Notes: generated by a model not told the origin, from the letters alone. A stretch of 64,000 bases of DNA from Haliangium sp963772315 (GCA_963772315.1 CAVYWJ010000002.1:62001-126000); one strand, 5' to 3'; counted from the first letter of the stretch, positions 29,037-43,500 are shown. Made by a program: numbers and translations.

Positions 29037-30485
29037 TCAGAACACGTGGTCGACGTTGAGGTAGAAACCGAACGTCGACTCGGTGACGGAATAGGCCGGA
29101 TCCACACGCACGAGGAAGGTCTCGCCCCACTTGAGGCGCAAGCCTGCGCCCAGGCCCACGGCAAAGTCGGACAATCCGTCATCGAGCGCCTCGCCCGCGA
29201 TCTCCACGCGCTGGTAGTCGGCCCACACCCGGCCCGCGTCCACGAAGGCGACGGCGCCGAGGTTGAAGCGCTGCTTGGCAATGGTGAAGGGCAAGAACTG
29301 CGCGCGTAGCTCGAGGTTGCCCACCACCTTGATCTTGCCGTGGAAGCGCTGTGCCACGACGCCGCGCACCGCGCCTCCACCTCCGGGGGCGTCGCCGCGC
29401 GTGAAGCTGCCGACCGCGCTGAGCTCGTAGATCGGCACGTCGCCGAACAGGGCATCGCCGATACCACGCGCGGCCAGGACCAGCCTGTCGTCGCCGGTCA
29501 GCGACAGGAACCAGCGCGTGATCAGCGAGGCGCCCCCGAATTGAACGTCCCCGTCGATGCCGGGCGCGCCGCGCACCGACAGCTCGGTGAACGTGCCGCG
29601 CGTGGGCGTGGTCTCGTGATCGCGCGTGTCCCAGAGCAGACCGGCAACCGGCATGAGCAGGGAGTGATCCTCGGTGCCGTGGAGCAGCGCGCCCAGGGCA
29701 CGGCCGTCGGGCGTGTCCTGCTCGGCCAGCGCTGCCTGGCTCTCGAGCAAGCTGCCCTCGTAGAGGTTCATGGTGTTGATCCAGAACCCCACGCCGGCGA
29801 AGGCCTCGAGCCGGCGTGCGTGCGCCGGTGTCGAGCGATCCCAGAGCTTGAAGCGACCGAAGACCTGACCGTAGGGGTAGATGCGATCGTACTGATAGTA
29901 GCGGGAGAGATCGTTGTCGGGCGCGGTGGACGCGTTGCCCAGACCGTAATAGCCGGAGGTGCTGGCGCGCTGGAACCCGCCCTGGAGCATCAGCCGGAGG
30001 CGGTTATCCAGGAGCCCGGGGAGGTCGAGGACGGCGCGGTCGTCGTGATACGTCAGCTCGGCGCCGCCGTCGGGCGACTTCTTGACCGCGGCGTAGGCCA
30101 GGAACTCGAGACGCCAGCGAAACGGCCGGTAGGCGGGGTGAAAGCGCACCACCGTGCCGATCACGCCAAAGCCAAAACCGATATCGCTGTCGTAGTTGGT
30201 CGCGGGCAGGCCGCCGAACTCGATGCGATACGGATCCTTGTCGTCCGGCTTGGCCGCGGTCGGGACGGCCTCCGGGTTCGCCGTGGGCGCGACCGTCGCG
30301 GGGTTGGGCGCAGGCTCCTCGACCCGGGGACTCGCCGCGGGCTCCTCGCCCTCGGGGCTCGCTGCGGGCTCCTCGCCCTCGGGGCTCGCTGCGGGCTCTT
30401 CGCCCTGCGGGCTCGCTGCGGCCGTGCTCGCACCACCGAGCGCGAGCAGCGCTGCCAGCAGCCACCTCGACATCCGTGTGCTCAT
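29037..30485 (-). CDS. Outer-membrane beta-barrel protein, D15/BamA-like
   Basis: 482 residues from ATG 30485; an alternative ATG is at 30473. A signal peptide (RWLLAALLALGGASTAAA) is followed by tandem EEPAASPEG repeats and a Pro/Ala linker. The rest alternates amphipathic strands ending in a terminal aromatic (FGFYLNVDHVF), as in bacterial surface antigen (D15) barrels. LELRAQFLPFTIAKQRFNLGAVAFVDAGRVW is the conserved last-strand region. No POTRA domain is present, so it is not BamA itself. Role in outer-membrane assembly or transport is unknown. Confidence 0.8.
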   Translation of the reverse strand: MSTRMSRWLLAALLALGGASTAAASPQGEEPAASPEGEEPAASPEGEEPAASPRVEEPAPNPATVAPTANPEAVPTAAKPDDKDPYRIEFGGLPATNYDSDIGFGFGVIGTVVRFHPAYRPFRWRLEFLAYAAVKKSPDGGAELTYHDDRAVLDLPGLLDNRLRLMLQGGFQRASTSGYYGLGNASTAPDNDLSRYYQYDRIYPYGQVFGRFKLWDRSTPAHARRLEAFAGVGFWINTMNLYEGSLLESQAALAEQDTPDGRALGALLHGTEDHSLLMPVAGLLWDTRDHETTPTRGTFTELSVRGAPGIDGDVQFGGASLITRWFLSLTGDDRLVLAARGIGDALFGDVPIYELSAVGSFTRGDAPGGGGAVRGVVAQRFHGKIKVVGNLELRAQFLPFTIAKQRFNLGAVAFVDAGRVWADYQRVEIAGEALDDGLSDFAVGLGAGLRLKWGETFLVRVDPAYSVTESTFGFYLNVDHVF

Positions 30486-30601
30486 CCACGGCGACTGCCA
30501 GTGACGCGAGAACCGATGGTGTGCCTGCATGTTCACCCGGGATATCATGACGGCGTCAGTATCGACGAGAGCCCAGCAGCCACGCTAATGTTTTCGCACG
30601 C

Positions 30602-31857
<1,256 letters not shown>

Positions 31858-31861
<4 letters not shown>

Positions 31862-32205
31862 CCCGTGCGCGCTCGTGGATCAAGCGCGTCCTGCTCGGTG
31901 CAGCCGTGGTGCTCGGCCTGGCCGTCGCTGGCGTGGGCGTCTGGGTCGCCGTGTACTGGAGCGCGCTCCGGGACATCCCCAGCCTGCCATCGTCGTACGA
32001 GGCCAAGGAGATGTGCTCGTGCTTGTTCGTCGAGGGTCGCGACCAGGAGTCGTGCGAGCGCTTCGTGCGGCAGTCGATCCTGCCCAGCGACCGCCGCGTG
32101 ATCGACCGCGCGTCCAAGACCGTCACCGCCGAAGCGCTGTGGATCGAGACCCGCGCGCGCTACGTATCGCAGCGCCACGGCTGCGTGCTCGACGGTCAGC
32201 CGTAA
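31858..32205 (+). CDS. Small single-pass membrane protein coupled to serine hydrolase
   Basis: 115 residues from ATG 31858, overlapping the stop of the serine hydrolase (ATGA). One transmembrane helix (VLLGAAVVLGLAVAGVGVWVAVYW) is followed by a periplasmic domain with four cysteines (CSC, SCERF, HGC). No family recognised. The coupling suggests it works with, or anchors beside, the hydrolase. The frame continues upstream into the hydrolase gene but the ATG at the overlap is the natural start. Confidence 0.7.
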
Positions 32206-32220
32206 GCAAGTGACCCCCGT

Positions 32221-32368
32221 AGCTCCCGGGAACGCACAGGCGGAGCCGAGCCCTCGTCCGAGTCTCGCAGCTCATGGGAACGCAAAGGCGGAGCCGAGCC
32301 CAAGCGTCCGAGTCCCGCAGCTCATGGGAACGCAAAGGCGGAGCCGAGCCCGTGCGCCCGAGGCGGCG
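32221..32368. repeat. Three tandem copies of a 48-50-bp unit
   Basis: Copies begin AGCTC at 32221, 32269 and 32319 and share GGGAACGCA(A/C)AGGCGGAGCCGAGCC. The last two are nearly identical through GAACGCAAAGGCGGAGCC. The block follows the small membrane protein gene and runs straight into a hairpin element (32371-32475). No open frame with a start signal. Confidence 0.8.
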
Positions 32369-32370
32369 TG

Positions 32371-32475
32371 GCGTAGCGCTCCTCGCCCGGAGGGCGAGGA
32401 TGCCAGCGAAGCCCCCGAGCCGCGATGGCCGCCGGCCCTTGGGGCCGCCGGCCGGACGCGGCGTCCGCCAGAGGG
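32371..32475. repeat. Dispersed hairpin element, copy 1
   Basis: Contains hairpin CTCGCCC/GGA/GGGCGAG (32382-32398) within GCGCTCCTC...GAGGATGCCAGCG, then a second self-complementary block around CCGGCCCTTGGGGCCG. The same arrangement recurs at 44331-44425, where the first stem reads CTCACCC/GGA/GGGTGAG. The paired change keeps the stem intact. Lies between convergent genes. Confidence 0.7.
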
Positions 32476-32540
32476 CGCATGGGTCGGCTCCGCCGGCTCT
32501 CGCCCAGGAATCCGGCCATGAGAAGCCGGAGCACCCCTCC

Positions 32541-32574
32541 GAAAATGAAAAAGGCCGGAGGAACCCTCCGGCCT
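32541..32574 (-). terminator. Intrinsic terminator of groES-groEL
   Basis: On the minus strand AGGCCGGAGG (32574-32565) pairs with CCTCCGGCCT (32561-32552) around a 3-nt loop, followed by TTTTTCATTTT (32551-32541). It lies 30 bp after the groEL stop. Classic rho-independent form. Confidence 0.85.
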
Positions 32575-32604
32575 GGCTGTCACACGAGTCGTGGACGCGG
32601 CGAG

Positions 32605-34233
<1,629 letters not shown>

Positions 34234-34280
34234 TTGTGTTGGCTCCTGTTCTTGCGTGGGAAAAACGGACCTGGGATCGA

Positions 34281-34568
<288 letters not shown>

Positions 34569-34591
34569 GGGTGTTCTCACTCCTGCAAGAA

Positions 34592-34607
34592 ATTCTGTAA
34601 ACAGAAT
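34592..34607. promoter_or_regulatory. 16-bp palindrome in groES leader
   Basis: ATTCTGT/AA/ACAGAAT (34592-34607) is a near gap-free inverted repeat 24 bp upstream of the groES ATG, in an otherwise G+C-rich leader. It could be an operator for a heat-shock repressor other than HrcA or an mRNA hairpin near the ribosome binding site. Confidence 0.4.
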
Positions 34608-34680
34608 GGTGTGGGGGAACTCAGGTGGCAGAGCGATGCTCCACCGCTATGGCCCCATAGATAGCCACCGTTCGCGCGCT

Positions 34681-34707
34681 TGGCAACCCCATGGTGCAGA
34701 GTGCTAA
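34681..34707 (-). promoter_or_regulatory. CIRCE-like operator (one intact half)
   Basis: Read on the minus strand, TTAGCACTC (34707-34699) is an exact left half of the HrcA operator CIRCE (TTAGCACTC-N9-GAGTGCTAA). After nine bases the right half is degenerate (GGGTTGCCAA). It lies about 130 bp before groES. An HrcA-regulated or formerly regulated chaperonin promoter is the natural reading. Confidence 0.5.
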
Positions 34708-34973
34708 ATTTTTTCTGAAAGCGTAGGCCTGCCAGGGACTTGCGCGTCCCATGTTCGACACCCCGGCGCCCCCCTCGCCCGCTCCCCTGCCATGGCGCAG
34801 CGCGTCGGGGGCTCGATCCGGGGTCGCATCGGGTGCCCGCCGGCGCCCGCCGGCCCGGTCGTAAGTCGAGAGCAGGGTTCGCGGAACCCCGTTCGAGAGC
34901 CACCCGGGGCGCCCCGGGAAATGTGTTACAAGCGCAGTCGGCGCCTGGCGCCACCTCACGGCACGGAATCGAC

Positions 34974-36113
<1,140 letters not shown>

Positions 36114-36153
36114 CATCAGCAGCCAGGCCGACGGCATCAGCGAGGAGAACCGC

Positions 36154-36966
36154 ATGCGAGAACAGCTACGCGCCGTGATCACGGGCGCCGGCAGCGGCCT
36201 GGGACGCGCCCTGGCGGTCGAGATCGCCAGCCGCGGCGGCCGCGTGGTCGCCGCCGACATCGACGAGCGCGGCGCGGCCGAGACCGCGCAGCAGATCCAG
36301 AGCGCCGGTGGCGAGGTCCACGTGGTCCGCTGCGACGTCGGCGAGGCCGCGCAGGTCGACCAGCTGGCCGAGACCGCGCGCTCGCTCCTGGGCGAGATCG
36401 ACTTCGTGGCCAACAACGCGGGCGTGGCCGTGTCCGGGTCGTTCACGGGCTGCAGCATGGAGGACTGGGAGTGGATCATGCGCGTCAACCTGTGGGGCGT
36501 GATCCACGGCTGCCGCGCCTTCTTGCCGGCCATGAAGGCGCGACGCCGCGGCTACGTGCTCAACGTGGCCTCGCTGTCCGGGCTGCTGTCCGCGCCGCAG
36601 ATGTCGCCGTACAACGTGACCAAGAAGGCCGTGGTCGCGCTCAGCGAGACCTTGTACGGCGAGTACCGCAACCACGGCGTGCACGTCGGCGTGCTGTGCC
36701 CGTCGTTCTTCGTCACCAAGATCATCGAGAACGGGCGCGGCAAGCCCGATCCGCGGATGAGCAAGCGCGCCGCCTCGTTCATGCGCAGGTCGTCCGTGCA
36801 GGCGCCCGAGGTCGCGCGCATCGCCGTGGACGGCATGCTGGCCGGCCAGCTCTACATCGTGCCGATGCGCCATGCCCGGGTGCTGTGGCGCATGCAGCGA
36901 TTCTGGCCCGACGGCTTCTATCGCTTCCTGACCGGCAAGCTGGGCTCGATTCCCGATCTGGACTAG
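36154..36966 (+). CDS. Short-chain dehydrogenase/reductase
   Basis: 270 residues, with GAGGAGAACCGC upstream of the ATG. TGAGSGLG (10-17) binds NAD(P), with NNAG at 87-90. Catalytic Ser140, Tyr153 and Lys157 (YNVTK) are present, so it is a classical SDR. An Asp after the second strand (AADIDERG) favours NAD(H). It lies 40 bp after the aminotransferase, probably in one operon; oxidation or reduction of a related substrate is possible but not shown. Confidence 0.9.
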   Translation: MREQLRAVITGAGSGLGRALAVEIASRGGRVVAADIDERGAAETAQQIQSAGGEVHVVRCDVGEAAQVDQLAETARSLLGEIDFVANNAGVAVSGSFTGCSMEDWEWIMRVNLWGVIHGCRAFLPAMKARRRGYVLNVASLSGLLSAPQMSPYNVTKKAVVALSETLYGEYRNHGVHVGVLCPSFFVTKIIENGRGKPDPRMSKRAASFMRRSSVQAPEVARIAVDGMLAGQLYIVPMRHARVLWRMQRFWPDGFYRFLTGKLGSIPDLD

Positions 36967-37091
36967 CTCAATCGTCCCGTACTGGTGCCCGGTTGCGGGC
37001 GATAGGCCCGCCCGGGGATCCGCGTTTTCCATGGGCCCGGGCGGCCTTCTCGCTGGTGGAGCGAAATGACCCCACTCCGAGCGCCACATGA

Positions 37092-38228
37092 TCAGGGCGG
37101 CAGGATGACTTCGAAGTTCCGGATGCCCGAGAGCATCCTGGGCTGGCGTCCAGGATGCAACCGGCCGGTCACTGCCACATACGCCCCATCGGTCAAGTGA
37201 GCCTTGGCCGCAGCTTCGTAATGATCCGGCGAGAGCGTCAGCCTGGCACGTACGCTCTCGCCCTCGCGCAGGAGCAGGGCCACGATGACATCACCGGAGC
37301 GGCGGCCATCCTCGTCCATCTCGCCATCGAGACGCTCCACGGTGCCGATGAACATGTCCTCCTGGTGGCGTTCCGTGGCCCGCAGCTCGCGCTGCACTTC
37401 CTCGATGCGATCGAAGTAATCCCGCTGGATACGGATGGTTTCCCGTACGGCATATCTCTGCGGCAGGGGCGTGCTGGCTGCCCAGGCAAAGGAGAGCTCG
37501 ACATCGTTCCGTATGTCTTGATCGTGGAGCCGCGTCACTGCCTCGCACAGGTTGGAGGACAGGATAGGTTTCTCGGAGCGCTTGGTGTCGTCGATCAGCT
37601 GGTCCAGGGTGTCGGCTTCCACCGCATCCACCAGCGCCTGCAATGCGCGGTTGATTATCAACGTGGTCATGCGAACGAATGGCATGGCGTGCTCGTCCAG
37701 CGGCAACGGGACCTGCACGCTCGACGCATTGATGGGGCACGAGACGCTGAGCACGAAGCTGCCTCGCTCCGTCTGATTGAAACGCGCGCTGTCCACGACC
37801 TGCTGGGCTTCAGCGCGGTGGAGCCGCGGATAATGGGCCTTCGGCTTCAGGACCGTACACGCTGATGCCATGAGCATCTGCTGCGCCCCCTGGAGGAGCG
37901 AGGCAGCAAACGAGAGCGGCAAGGAGTCCATGTTCCAGCTCGCGCTCGTGATCCGGTACCTCAGCGTATCCTCACGCGCGGTCTGCACGGCAATGATCAC
38001 GTGCCTCAGCGGAAGACCGTGCAGTTCGGCGAGCTTCTCCATCGCGAGCTGTATCGCGTCACCGTAATCCGGCACGGAGGCATCCATCGGTATCATGATC
38101 TGCCGATACGGCATGTCTGGATGCGTGAGCAGGTAACGTCGATGCTTGGTCGCCTCGGGAAGGACATCCCAGCCCAGAGACCGGGCGTAGTCGCGCGCGT
38201 CGGTCGGTGCGAGAACGGAGAAGTTCAT
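37092..38228 (-). CDS. Uncharacterised protein, partner of DUF4365 gene
   Basis: 378 residues from ATG 38228, which overlaps the TGA of the upstream DUF4365 gene (ATGA). I recognise no domain. The C-terminus (EDMFIGTVERLDGEMDEDG to AYVAVTGRLHPGRQPRMLSGIRNFEVI) looks like an OB- or beta-barrel-like fold. The N-terminal half is mixed alpha/beta with no obvious catalytic motif. Tight coupling suggests a two-protein unit, possibly in DNA processing or defence. Confidence 0.7.
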   Translation of the reverse strand: MNFSVLAPTDARDYARSLGWDVLPEATKHRRYLLTHPDMPYRQIMIPMDASVPDYGDAIQLAMEKLAELHGLPLRHVIIAVQTAREDTLRYRITSASWNMDSLPLSFAASLLQGAQQMLMASACTVLKPKAHYPRLHRAEAQQVVDSARFNQTERGSFVLSVSCPINASSVQVPLPLDEHAMPFVRMTTLIINRALQALVDAVEADTLDQLIDDTKRSEKPILSSNLCEAVTRLHDQDIRNDVELSFAWAASTPLPQRYAVRETIRIQRDYFDRIEEVQRELRATERHQEDMFIGTVERLDGEMDEDGRRSGDVIVALLLREGESVRARLTLSPDHYEAAAKAHLTDGAYVAVTGRLHPGRQPRMLSGIRNFEVILPP

Positions 38229-38767
38229 CGAGCTTCCTCGTATCGCGGGACATCGTCGCAGGCGAGCCGCTGCATCAACTGCAGCAGGTTGTCCCGGCTG
38301 AAGACCTGTGTCTTGGGCAGCTTGACCGTAGTACCAGAAGAGTTCGTGGTCGCGGGCGCACCACGCAGGCAGGCCCAGTAGGCGCACTTGCGCAAGACCA
38401 ACTGCTCGGCGCTATGCAGGAGCCACTGCTCCTCCGCCTCGGGCAGGAACAGCACCACCAGGATACGCGGCACCATGGGATTACCAATGCTGAGATCGTC
38501 GTAGCGAGCTCTGCCGTGCACGAAGTAAGACAGGCTCTGGCCATCGTCTGCAGGCACGTCGATCGTGGCCTTGAGCTGGATCTTGAGATCGACTTCGGTC
38601 CGGATAGCACCAGGGAATGGCCCCCAGGCGGTCAGCGTGGCGTCGATGCCGGCATTGTCCTCGAGCCGGGTCGCATTCCTGCACGACATACCAGCGTGGG
38701 ATGCTACGGCATGCAAGTAGGCGTAGCTGAGCTCCGATTCTTTGTCGAGCGGGGACGGTTTACCCAT
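38225..38767 (-). CDS. DUF4365 protein, putative PD-(D/E)XK-like nuclease
   Basis: 180 residues. DNAGIDATL and VDLKIQLKAT match the DUF4365 pattern (GID...Q-x-K), which resembles the metal-binding core of Mrr/PD-(D/E)XK nucleases with Gln in place of the second acidic residue. SLSYFVHGRARYDDL and PRILVVLFLP complete the family pattern. First gene of a two-gene operon with the 378-residue protein. Proteins with this domain occur in mobile and defence contexts, but a role here is inference. Confidence 0.75.
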   Translation of the reverse strand: MGKPSPLDKESELSYAYLHAVASHAGMSCRNATRLEDNAGIDATLTAWGPFPGAIRTEVDLKIQLKATIDVPADDGQSLSYFVHGRARYDDLSIGNPMVPRILVVLFLPEAEEQWLLHSAEQLVLRKCAYWACLRGAPATTNSSGTTVKLPKTQVFSRDNLLQLMQRLACDDVPRYEEAR

Positions 38768-38913
38768 GACGATCGTCAGCGGTTGCGAGCCATACTGGGC
38801 CAGACGGTATCAAACCCGGCGAGCGGTGCGCCATGATGCGGCGAACAAAGCGAGCCCGCTCGGGCGCTGCATGGCACTGTGCACGACGCGGGATCTGGAG
38901 TAGCTTCGTCGCC

Positions 38914-39303
<390 letters not shown>

Positions 39304-39358
39304 CGGTGGCGTGACGGCGCCGTGCCCGCCCGGGCACGAAGGAGCGCGCAGCTGCGGC

Positions 39359-41396
39359 TCAGTCCGACGCTGCCGGCACCGTGAAGCGGAAGGTCGCGCC
39401 CGGCCCGCTCGCGCTCTCGGCCCAGATCTCGCCGCCGTGGGCCTCGACCGCCAGCTTGCAGAAGGCCAGGCCCAGGCCGGCGCCATGGCGCCGGCTGGTG
39501 GCAAAGCGCTCGAACAGCCGGCCCCGGAAGCTCGGGCGGAATACCCGGGCCCTCGTCGGCGACCACCAGGCAGTACTGCAGCGGGCGCCGGCCGTCGCGC
39601 GCCTCGGCGCGCCCGTGCCAGGGCTCGGCACGCAGCACCACCGTACCGCCCGCGGGTGTGGAGCGAATCGCGTTGTCGAGCAGGTTCTGCAGCACGCGCG
39701 CAAACATGTGCGCGTCGACCCAGGCGAGCGACTCGAGCGGTACATCCTCGCAGCGCAGCATCACCTGCCGCGCCGCGGCCACGGACACCTGCTCGTGCAC
39801 GGCGCTCTGCATGAGCAATCGCAGCGGGCAGACCTGACGCGTCAGCGGCATCTCGCCGCTCTCCAGCCGGGTGGCGTCGAGGATGCTGTTCACCAGCATC
39901 AGCATCTTGCGCGCGCCCTGCATCGCGATATCGACCCACTCGTCGGCTTCTTCCCAGATATGTTCATCGGCCCCGGCCCCGGCCCCGGCTCCGGTACTGG
40001 CTCTGGCCCCGGTCCGCGTCCCCGGCCGTGCGCTGGCCTTGGCCCGGGCCTCGGCCGCTTCACTCGCCAGCTCCTTCACCTGCTCCAGCGACTGCGAGAT
40101 CACGCCGAGCGGGTTGCGCAGGTCATGGACGGCCATGTGGACCAGATCCTCGCGCATCTGCCGCAGCGCGCTCTCCGCGGACACGTCCTGCAGCACCACC
40201 AGCCGGCTGCCATCGCCCTGCACGGGCAGGTTCATCCAGTGCAGCATGCGCTCGCCCACCTTGACCTCGCCGTCGGCAGGATGTTCGTCGCCGCTGTTCA
40301 TGCGGTGGATCTCGCGCACGCTGGCGCGCGCCAGATCCGGGCTGTTGCGCCGCATCACATGGATGAGCTGCACGAACGAGCGACCGACCCACTGCTCGGC
40401 GCCACCGGGCAGGCCGAGGAGCGCCATCACGGGCCCGTTGACCACGCACAGGCGCAGGCCGCGATCGACCAGCAGGATGCCGTCGCGGCTCGACTCCAGG
40501 ATGGCCCGGAGCTGGCTGTGCTGCGCCTTCTCCTGCAGATAGCGCTCGGCCAGGAGCTGCTTGGCGCGCAGGAGCTCGGACAGATCCGTCAGCATCAGCA
40601 GCCCGGCGTCGAAGCTGCCGTCGGGCCGGTGCATGCTGCGCATCGAGATCCGCACCATGGCCATGCCTTCGGGGGCGCGCGCGTAGCCCGGCGCGAGCAC
40701 GGCTTCGGTCACGAACGAGCGCGAGGTGTGCGCAGCGCGGCAGTGGGCCAGGATCTGGCCCAGGCTGGCCGCGGCCTCGGGCGCGAACAGCTCCAGCACG
40801 TTGTGCCCGGGCAGGCCCTTGGCGTCGCAGTGCATGAGCTCGTTCAGGGCGCGGTTGGCGAACGTGATGATGCCGTCCGAGTCGACGATCAGACAGCCCT
40901 CGTCCATGGTCTCGGTCACGACCTGGTAGAAGCGCTCTGCGGTGTCGACGAACTTCGGCTTGCTCTCGGCGCGCCGGAACGCGCGCGCGACCCGCCGGCG
41001 CGGCACCGCCTCTTCCACGACGTTGACCAGGTGGTCGAGGATCTCGTCCTTGAGCAGATACGTGCGCGCGCCCATCTTCATGGACGAGACCGCCAGCGCC
41101 TTGTCGTCGCGTCCGGTCAGCACGATCACCGGATGCTCGGGATAGCGGCCGCGCAGCTCCTCGAGGAACGACAGCCCGTTGACGTCGGGGAGCCCGTGAT
41201 CCAGGAGCACCAGATCGAACGCTCCGGCCTCCAGCTGCCCGCGCGCCTCGCGCGCGTTGCGACACCACGTGATCACGTACGCGTCGTCCGGCAACACACC
41301 CTCGACCAGGAGGTAATCGTCCGGGTTGTCCTCGACCAGCAGGATCCGGGCTTTTCCGACGTTACCGGCGGCGCTCATGGCTCGGATGTCTTGCAT
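39359..41396 (-). CDS. Hybrid sensor histidine kinase (REC-PAS-PAS-HisKA-HATPase); frameshift near 39528
   Basis: About 678 residues after removing one base near 39528-39529. The N-terminal receiver has phosphoacceptor Asp66 (DLVLLDHGLPD) and the Lys in YLLKDE. Two PAS-like regions follow, then HisKA HMAVHDLRNPLG and a HATPase with N-box LQNLLDNAIRS and G1 box DEGPGIPPE. The other frame carries RLFERFATSRRHGAGLGLAFCK to the end (G2 box and terminus). An Ala/Gly/Thr-rich insert lies between HisKA and HATPase. Cytosolic, no membrane helix. Its signal is unknown. Confidence 0.85.
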
Positions 41397-41571
41397 CCTC
41401 AGGTGTGCAGCGGCGACATGCGCTGCAAGCCCTGGACTGTCACTCCTTCCACAACTCGCGAAAATACATCACGCGTCGGGCGAATCGAATGGAAATCGTT
41501 GCCGTTCTGCGCGGGCCCAGGCAGCTATCGGTACCAGGACGCGACGCGAACGCCCCGGGCCTACATGACGC

Positions 41572-42609
41572 TCAGGGCGTCAGCACGACCTTGCCGAATG
41601 CCTGTCGCGCTTCGAGCAGCTGGTGGGCGCTGGCTGCCTCGGCCAGCGGCATGACCGTGTGGACCACGGGCCGCAGGCGTCCCGCGGCCACGTGCTTCAA
41701 TACCTCGAACAGATCCCCCTTGGAGCCCATGGTCGAGCCGAGGATCTGGATCTGCCGGAAGAACACGTGGCGCAGATCGATGGCGGGCGTGAACCCGCTG
41801 GTGGCCCCGCAGGTGACGATGCGGCCGCCATTGCGCGTGATCTTGATGCTGCGGGCGAAGGTATCGCCGCCCACGTGCTCGAAGACCACGTCTACCCCGC
41901 GTTTTTCGGTGAGCGCGCGCACCTCGGCCACGAAGTCGCTCTGCTGGTAATCGATCGTCGCATCGGCGCCGAGCGCCCGCGCCTTGGCCAGCTTGTCCGC
42001 GGTGCTCGCCGTGGCGATCACGCGCGCGCCCAGGAGCTTGCAGATCTGCACCGCCGCCACCCCCACGCCGCTGCCCGCGCCGTGCACGAGCACCACCTCC
42101 CCCGCTCGCACCGCGGCCTTGCGGACCAGCATCTGCCACGCGGTCAAGTACGGCAGGATCACGGACGCTGCCTCCTCGAACGTCAACCCGTCGGGATACG
42201 GCGCCAGGTTCTGGCGCGGCACCACCACGAACTCGGCGTAGCCGCCGTGGGTATTCTCGCCCAGGAGGCGATACTCGGGGCAGAGGTTGTCGGCACCGGA
42301 CAGACACGACTGACAGCGTCCACACGAGAGCCCCGGGTTGATGACCACCCGGTCGCCCACGCTCAGCGGGCCGGCGCCGGGCCCGAAAGCATCGATCACA
42401 CCGGCCACGTCGGAGCCAAGCCGGTGCGGGTACTCGAGGTGGAACGCGGGCCCGCCGCGACGCACCCAGATGTCGAGGTGATTCAAGGCCACTGCCTTGA
42501 CCGCCACACGCACCTCGCCCGGACCAGGCTCGGGCACGTCGATGCGCTCGCGCTTCAAGACCTCGGGCCCACCGTGCTCGCGGAGGACCACTGCTTCCAT
42601 GCTTGCCAT
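41572..42609 (-). CDS. Zinc-type alcohol dehydrogenase/quinone oxidoreductase
   Basis: 345 residues from ATG 42609 (CCGAGGAGCAAC upstream). MDR superfamily: structural-zinc Cys96, Cys99, Cys102 and Cys110, and NAD(P)-binding VHGAGSGVGVAA. The catalytic-zinc Cys is replaced (ALNHLD), as in quinone-reductase-like members. Likely NADPH-dependent reduction of an enone or quinone in the cytosol. It precedes no obvious partner; the DUF2007 gene starts upstream on the same strand. Confidence 0.9.
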   Translation of the reverse strand: MASMEAVVLREHGGPEVLKRERIDVPEPGPGEVRVAVKAVALNHLDIWVRRGGPAFHLEYPHRLGSDVAGVIDAFGPGAGPLSVGDRVVINPGLSCGRCQSCLSGADNLCPEYRLLGENTHGGYAEFVVVPRQNLAPYPDGLTFEEAASVILPYLTAWQMLVRKAAVRAGEVVLVHGAGSGVGVAAVQICKLLGARVIATASTADKLAKARALGADATIDYQQSDFVAEVRALTEKRGVDVVFEHVGGDTFARSIKITRNGGRIVTCGATSGFTPAIDLRHVFFRQIQILGSTMGSKGDLFEVLKHVAAGRLRPVVHTVMPLAEAASAHQLLEARQAFGKVVLTP

Positions 42610-42646
42610 GTTGCTCCTCGGATTGGATCGCCCGGACGGCCAGGCG

Positions 42647-43345
42647 TCAATAGGCTGGCCGCGCGGCCGGCGCCGGCCGTCGTGACGACGACGGACCAGA
42701 CGGCGGGGCGAACAGCGCCCCCAGCACCGCGGCCACGGCCACGAACAGCGTCCCGGTCGCCAGCTGGCGCACCGCCGAGGCGCGCACGCCGCGGCGCCGG
42801 GCGCGCACGGCCACCTGACCGCCGAGGAAGTCGAGGCCAAGGAGCGCGGCGACCACGACCGCGCCGTGCACGGGCGCAGCCGCGCAGGCCACGAACGCGA
42901 ATGCGAGGGCCGCCACCTGGCCCGCGGCCAGGAGCACGGCGGTTACCGGCCGGCGCGCGTAGAAGTGGCTGCCGCCGAGCAGCGCCAGCGCGGCCAGCCC
43001 GGCCGCGAGCGGCTGCGTGCCCGGCACCGCGGCGACGCGCGGCTGATCGCGCTCCCCATCATCGCCGTCCACGTCGTCCGGTTCTGGCGCGAATCCGGCG
43101 TGCTCGGCCAGCAGCGCCGAACCATCGCTCTCGAAGAACGCCTCCAGGAAATCCGTGGCCACCCCCGCCTGCGAGTGCGGCACCTCGATGTGCAGATCGA
43201 GGATGTGCTGGCCCACGCCGATGGCCGCGCCATGACGCGTGCCGAGCACGCACGCGGCGATTCCATTCTCGCGCAGCAGCGCCCCCAGCATGTCGGCCTG
43301 GATGGGATCGGAGGTGCGGTGGACGATGACGCGTTTCTCGGCCAT
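42647..43345 (-). CDS. DUF2007-type protein with C-terminal membrane helices
   Basis: 232 residues from ATG 43345 (CGGGGAGC upstream). Residues 1-75 (KRVIVHRTSDPIQADMLGALLRENGI and the following HILDLHIEVPHSQ) match the DUF2007 signal-transduction-like domain. An acidic linker (EPDDVDGDDGERD) leads to about three hydrophobic segments and a basic, Pro-rich tail. Divergent from gloB. Function not known. Confidence 0.78.
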   Translation of the reverse strand: MAEKRVIVHRTSDPIQADMLGALLRENGIAACVLGTRHGAAIGVGQHILDLHIEVPHSQAGVATDFLEAFFESDGSALLAEHAGFAPEPDDVDGDDGERDQPRVAAVPGTQPLAAGLAALALLGGSHFYARRPVTAVLLAAGQVAALAFAFVACAAAPVHGAVVVAALLGLDFLGGQVAVRARRRGVRASAVRQLATGTLFVAVAAVLGALFAPPSGPSSSRRPAPAARPAY

Positions 43346-43500
43346 GAGAGTGCTCCCCGTTGTAGCCCGAAAGCCGGAGGCCGACCAGCCCCCCAAGCGG
43401 CGGGGTCCGGCAGGTCCCCGGCAAGTCTCCGGCGGCCGGGCGCGCGCCAATGGGCGCCACGTAAGTGGATCCAGCCGCACCCATGCGGTAGCGTCTCGAC

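Noticed and set aside
36552..36836. 94-codon minus-strand frame inside the SDR gene
   Set aside because: Antisense shadow of the SDR catalytic region, which carries the Ser-Tyr-Lys triad.
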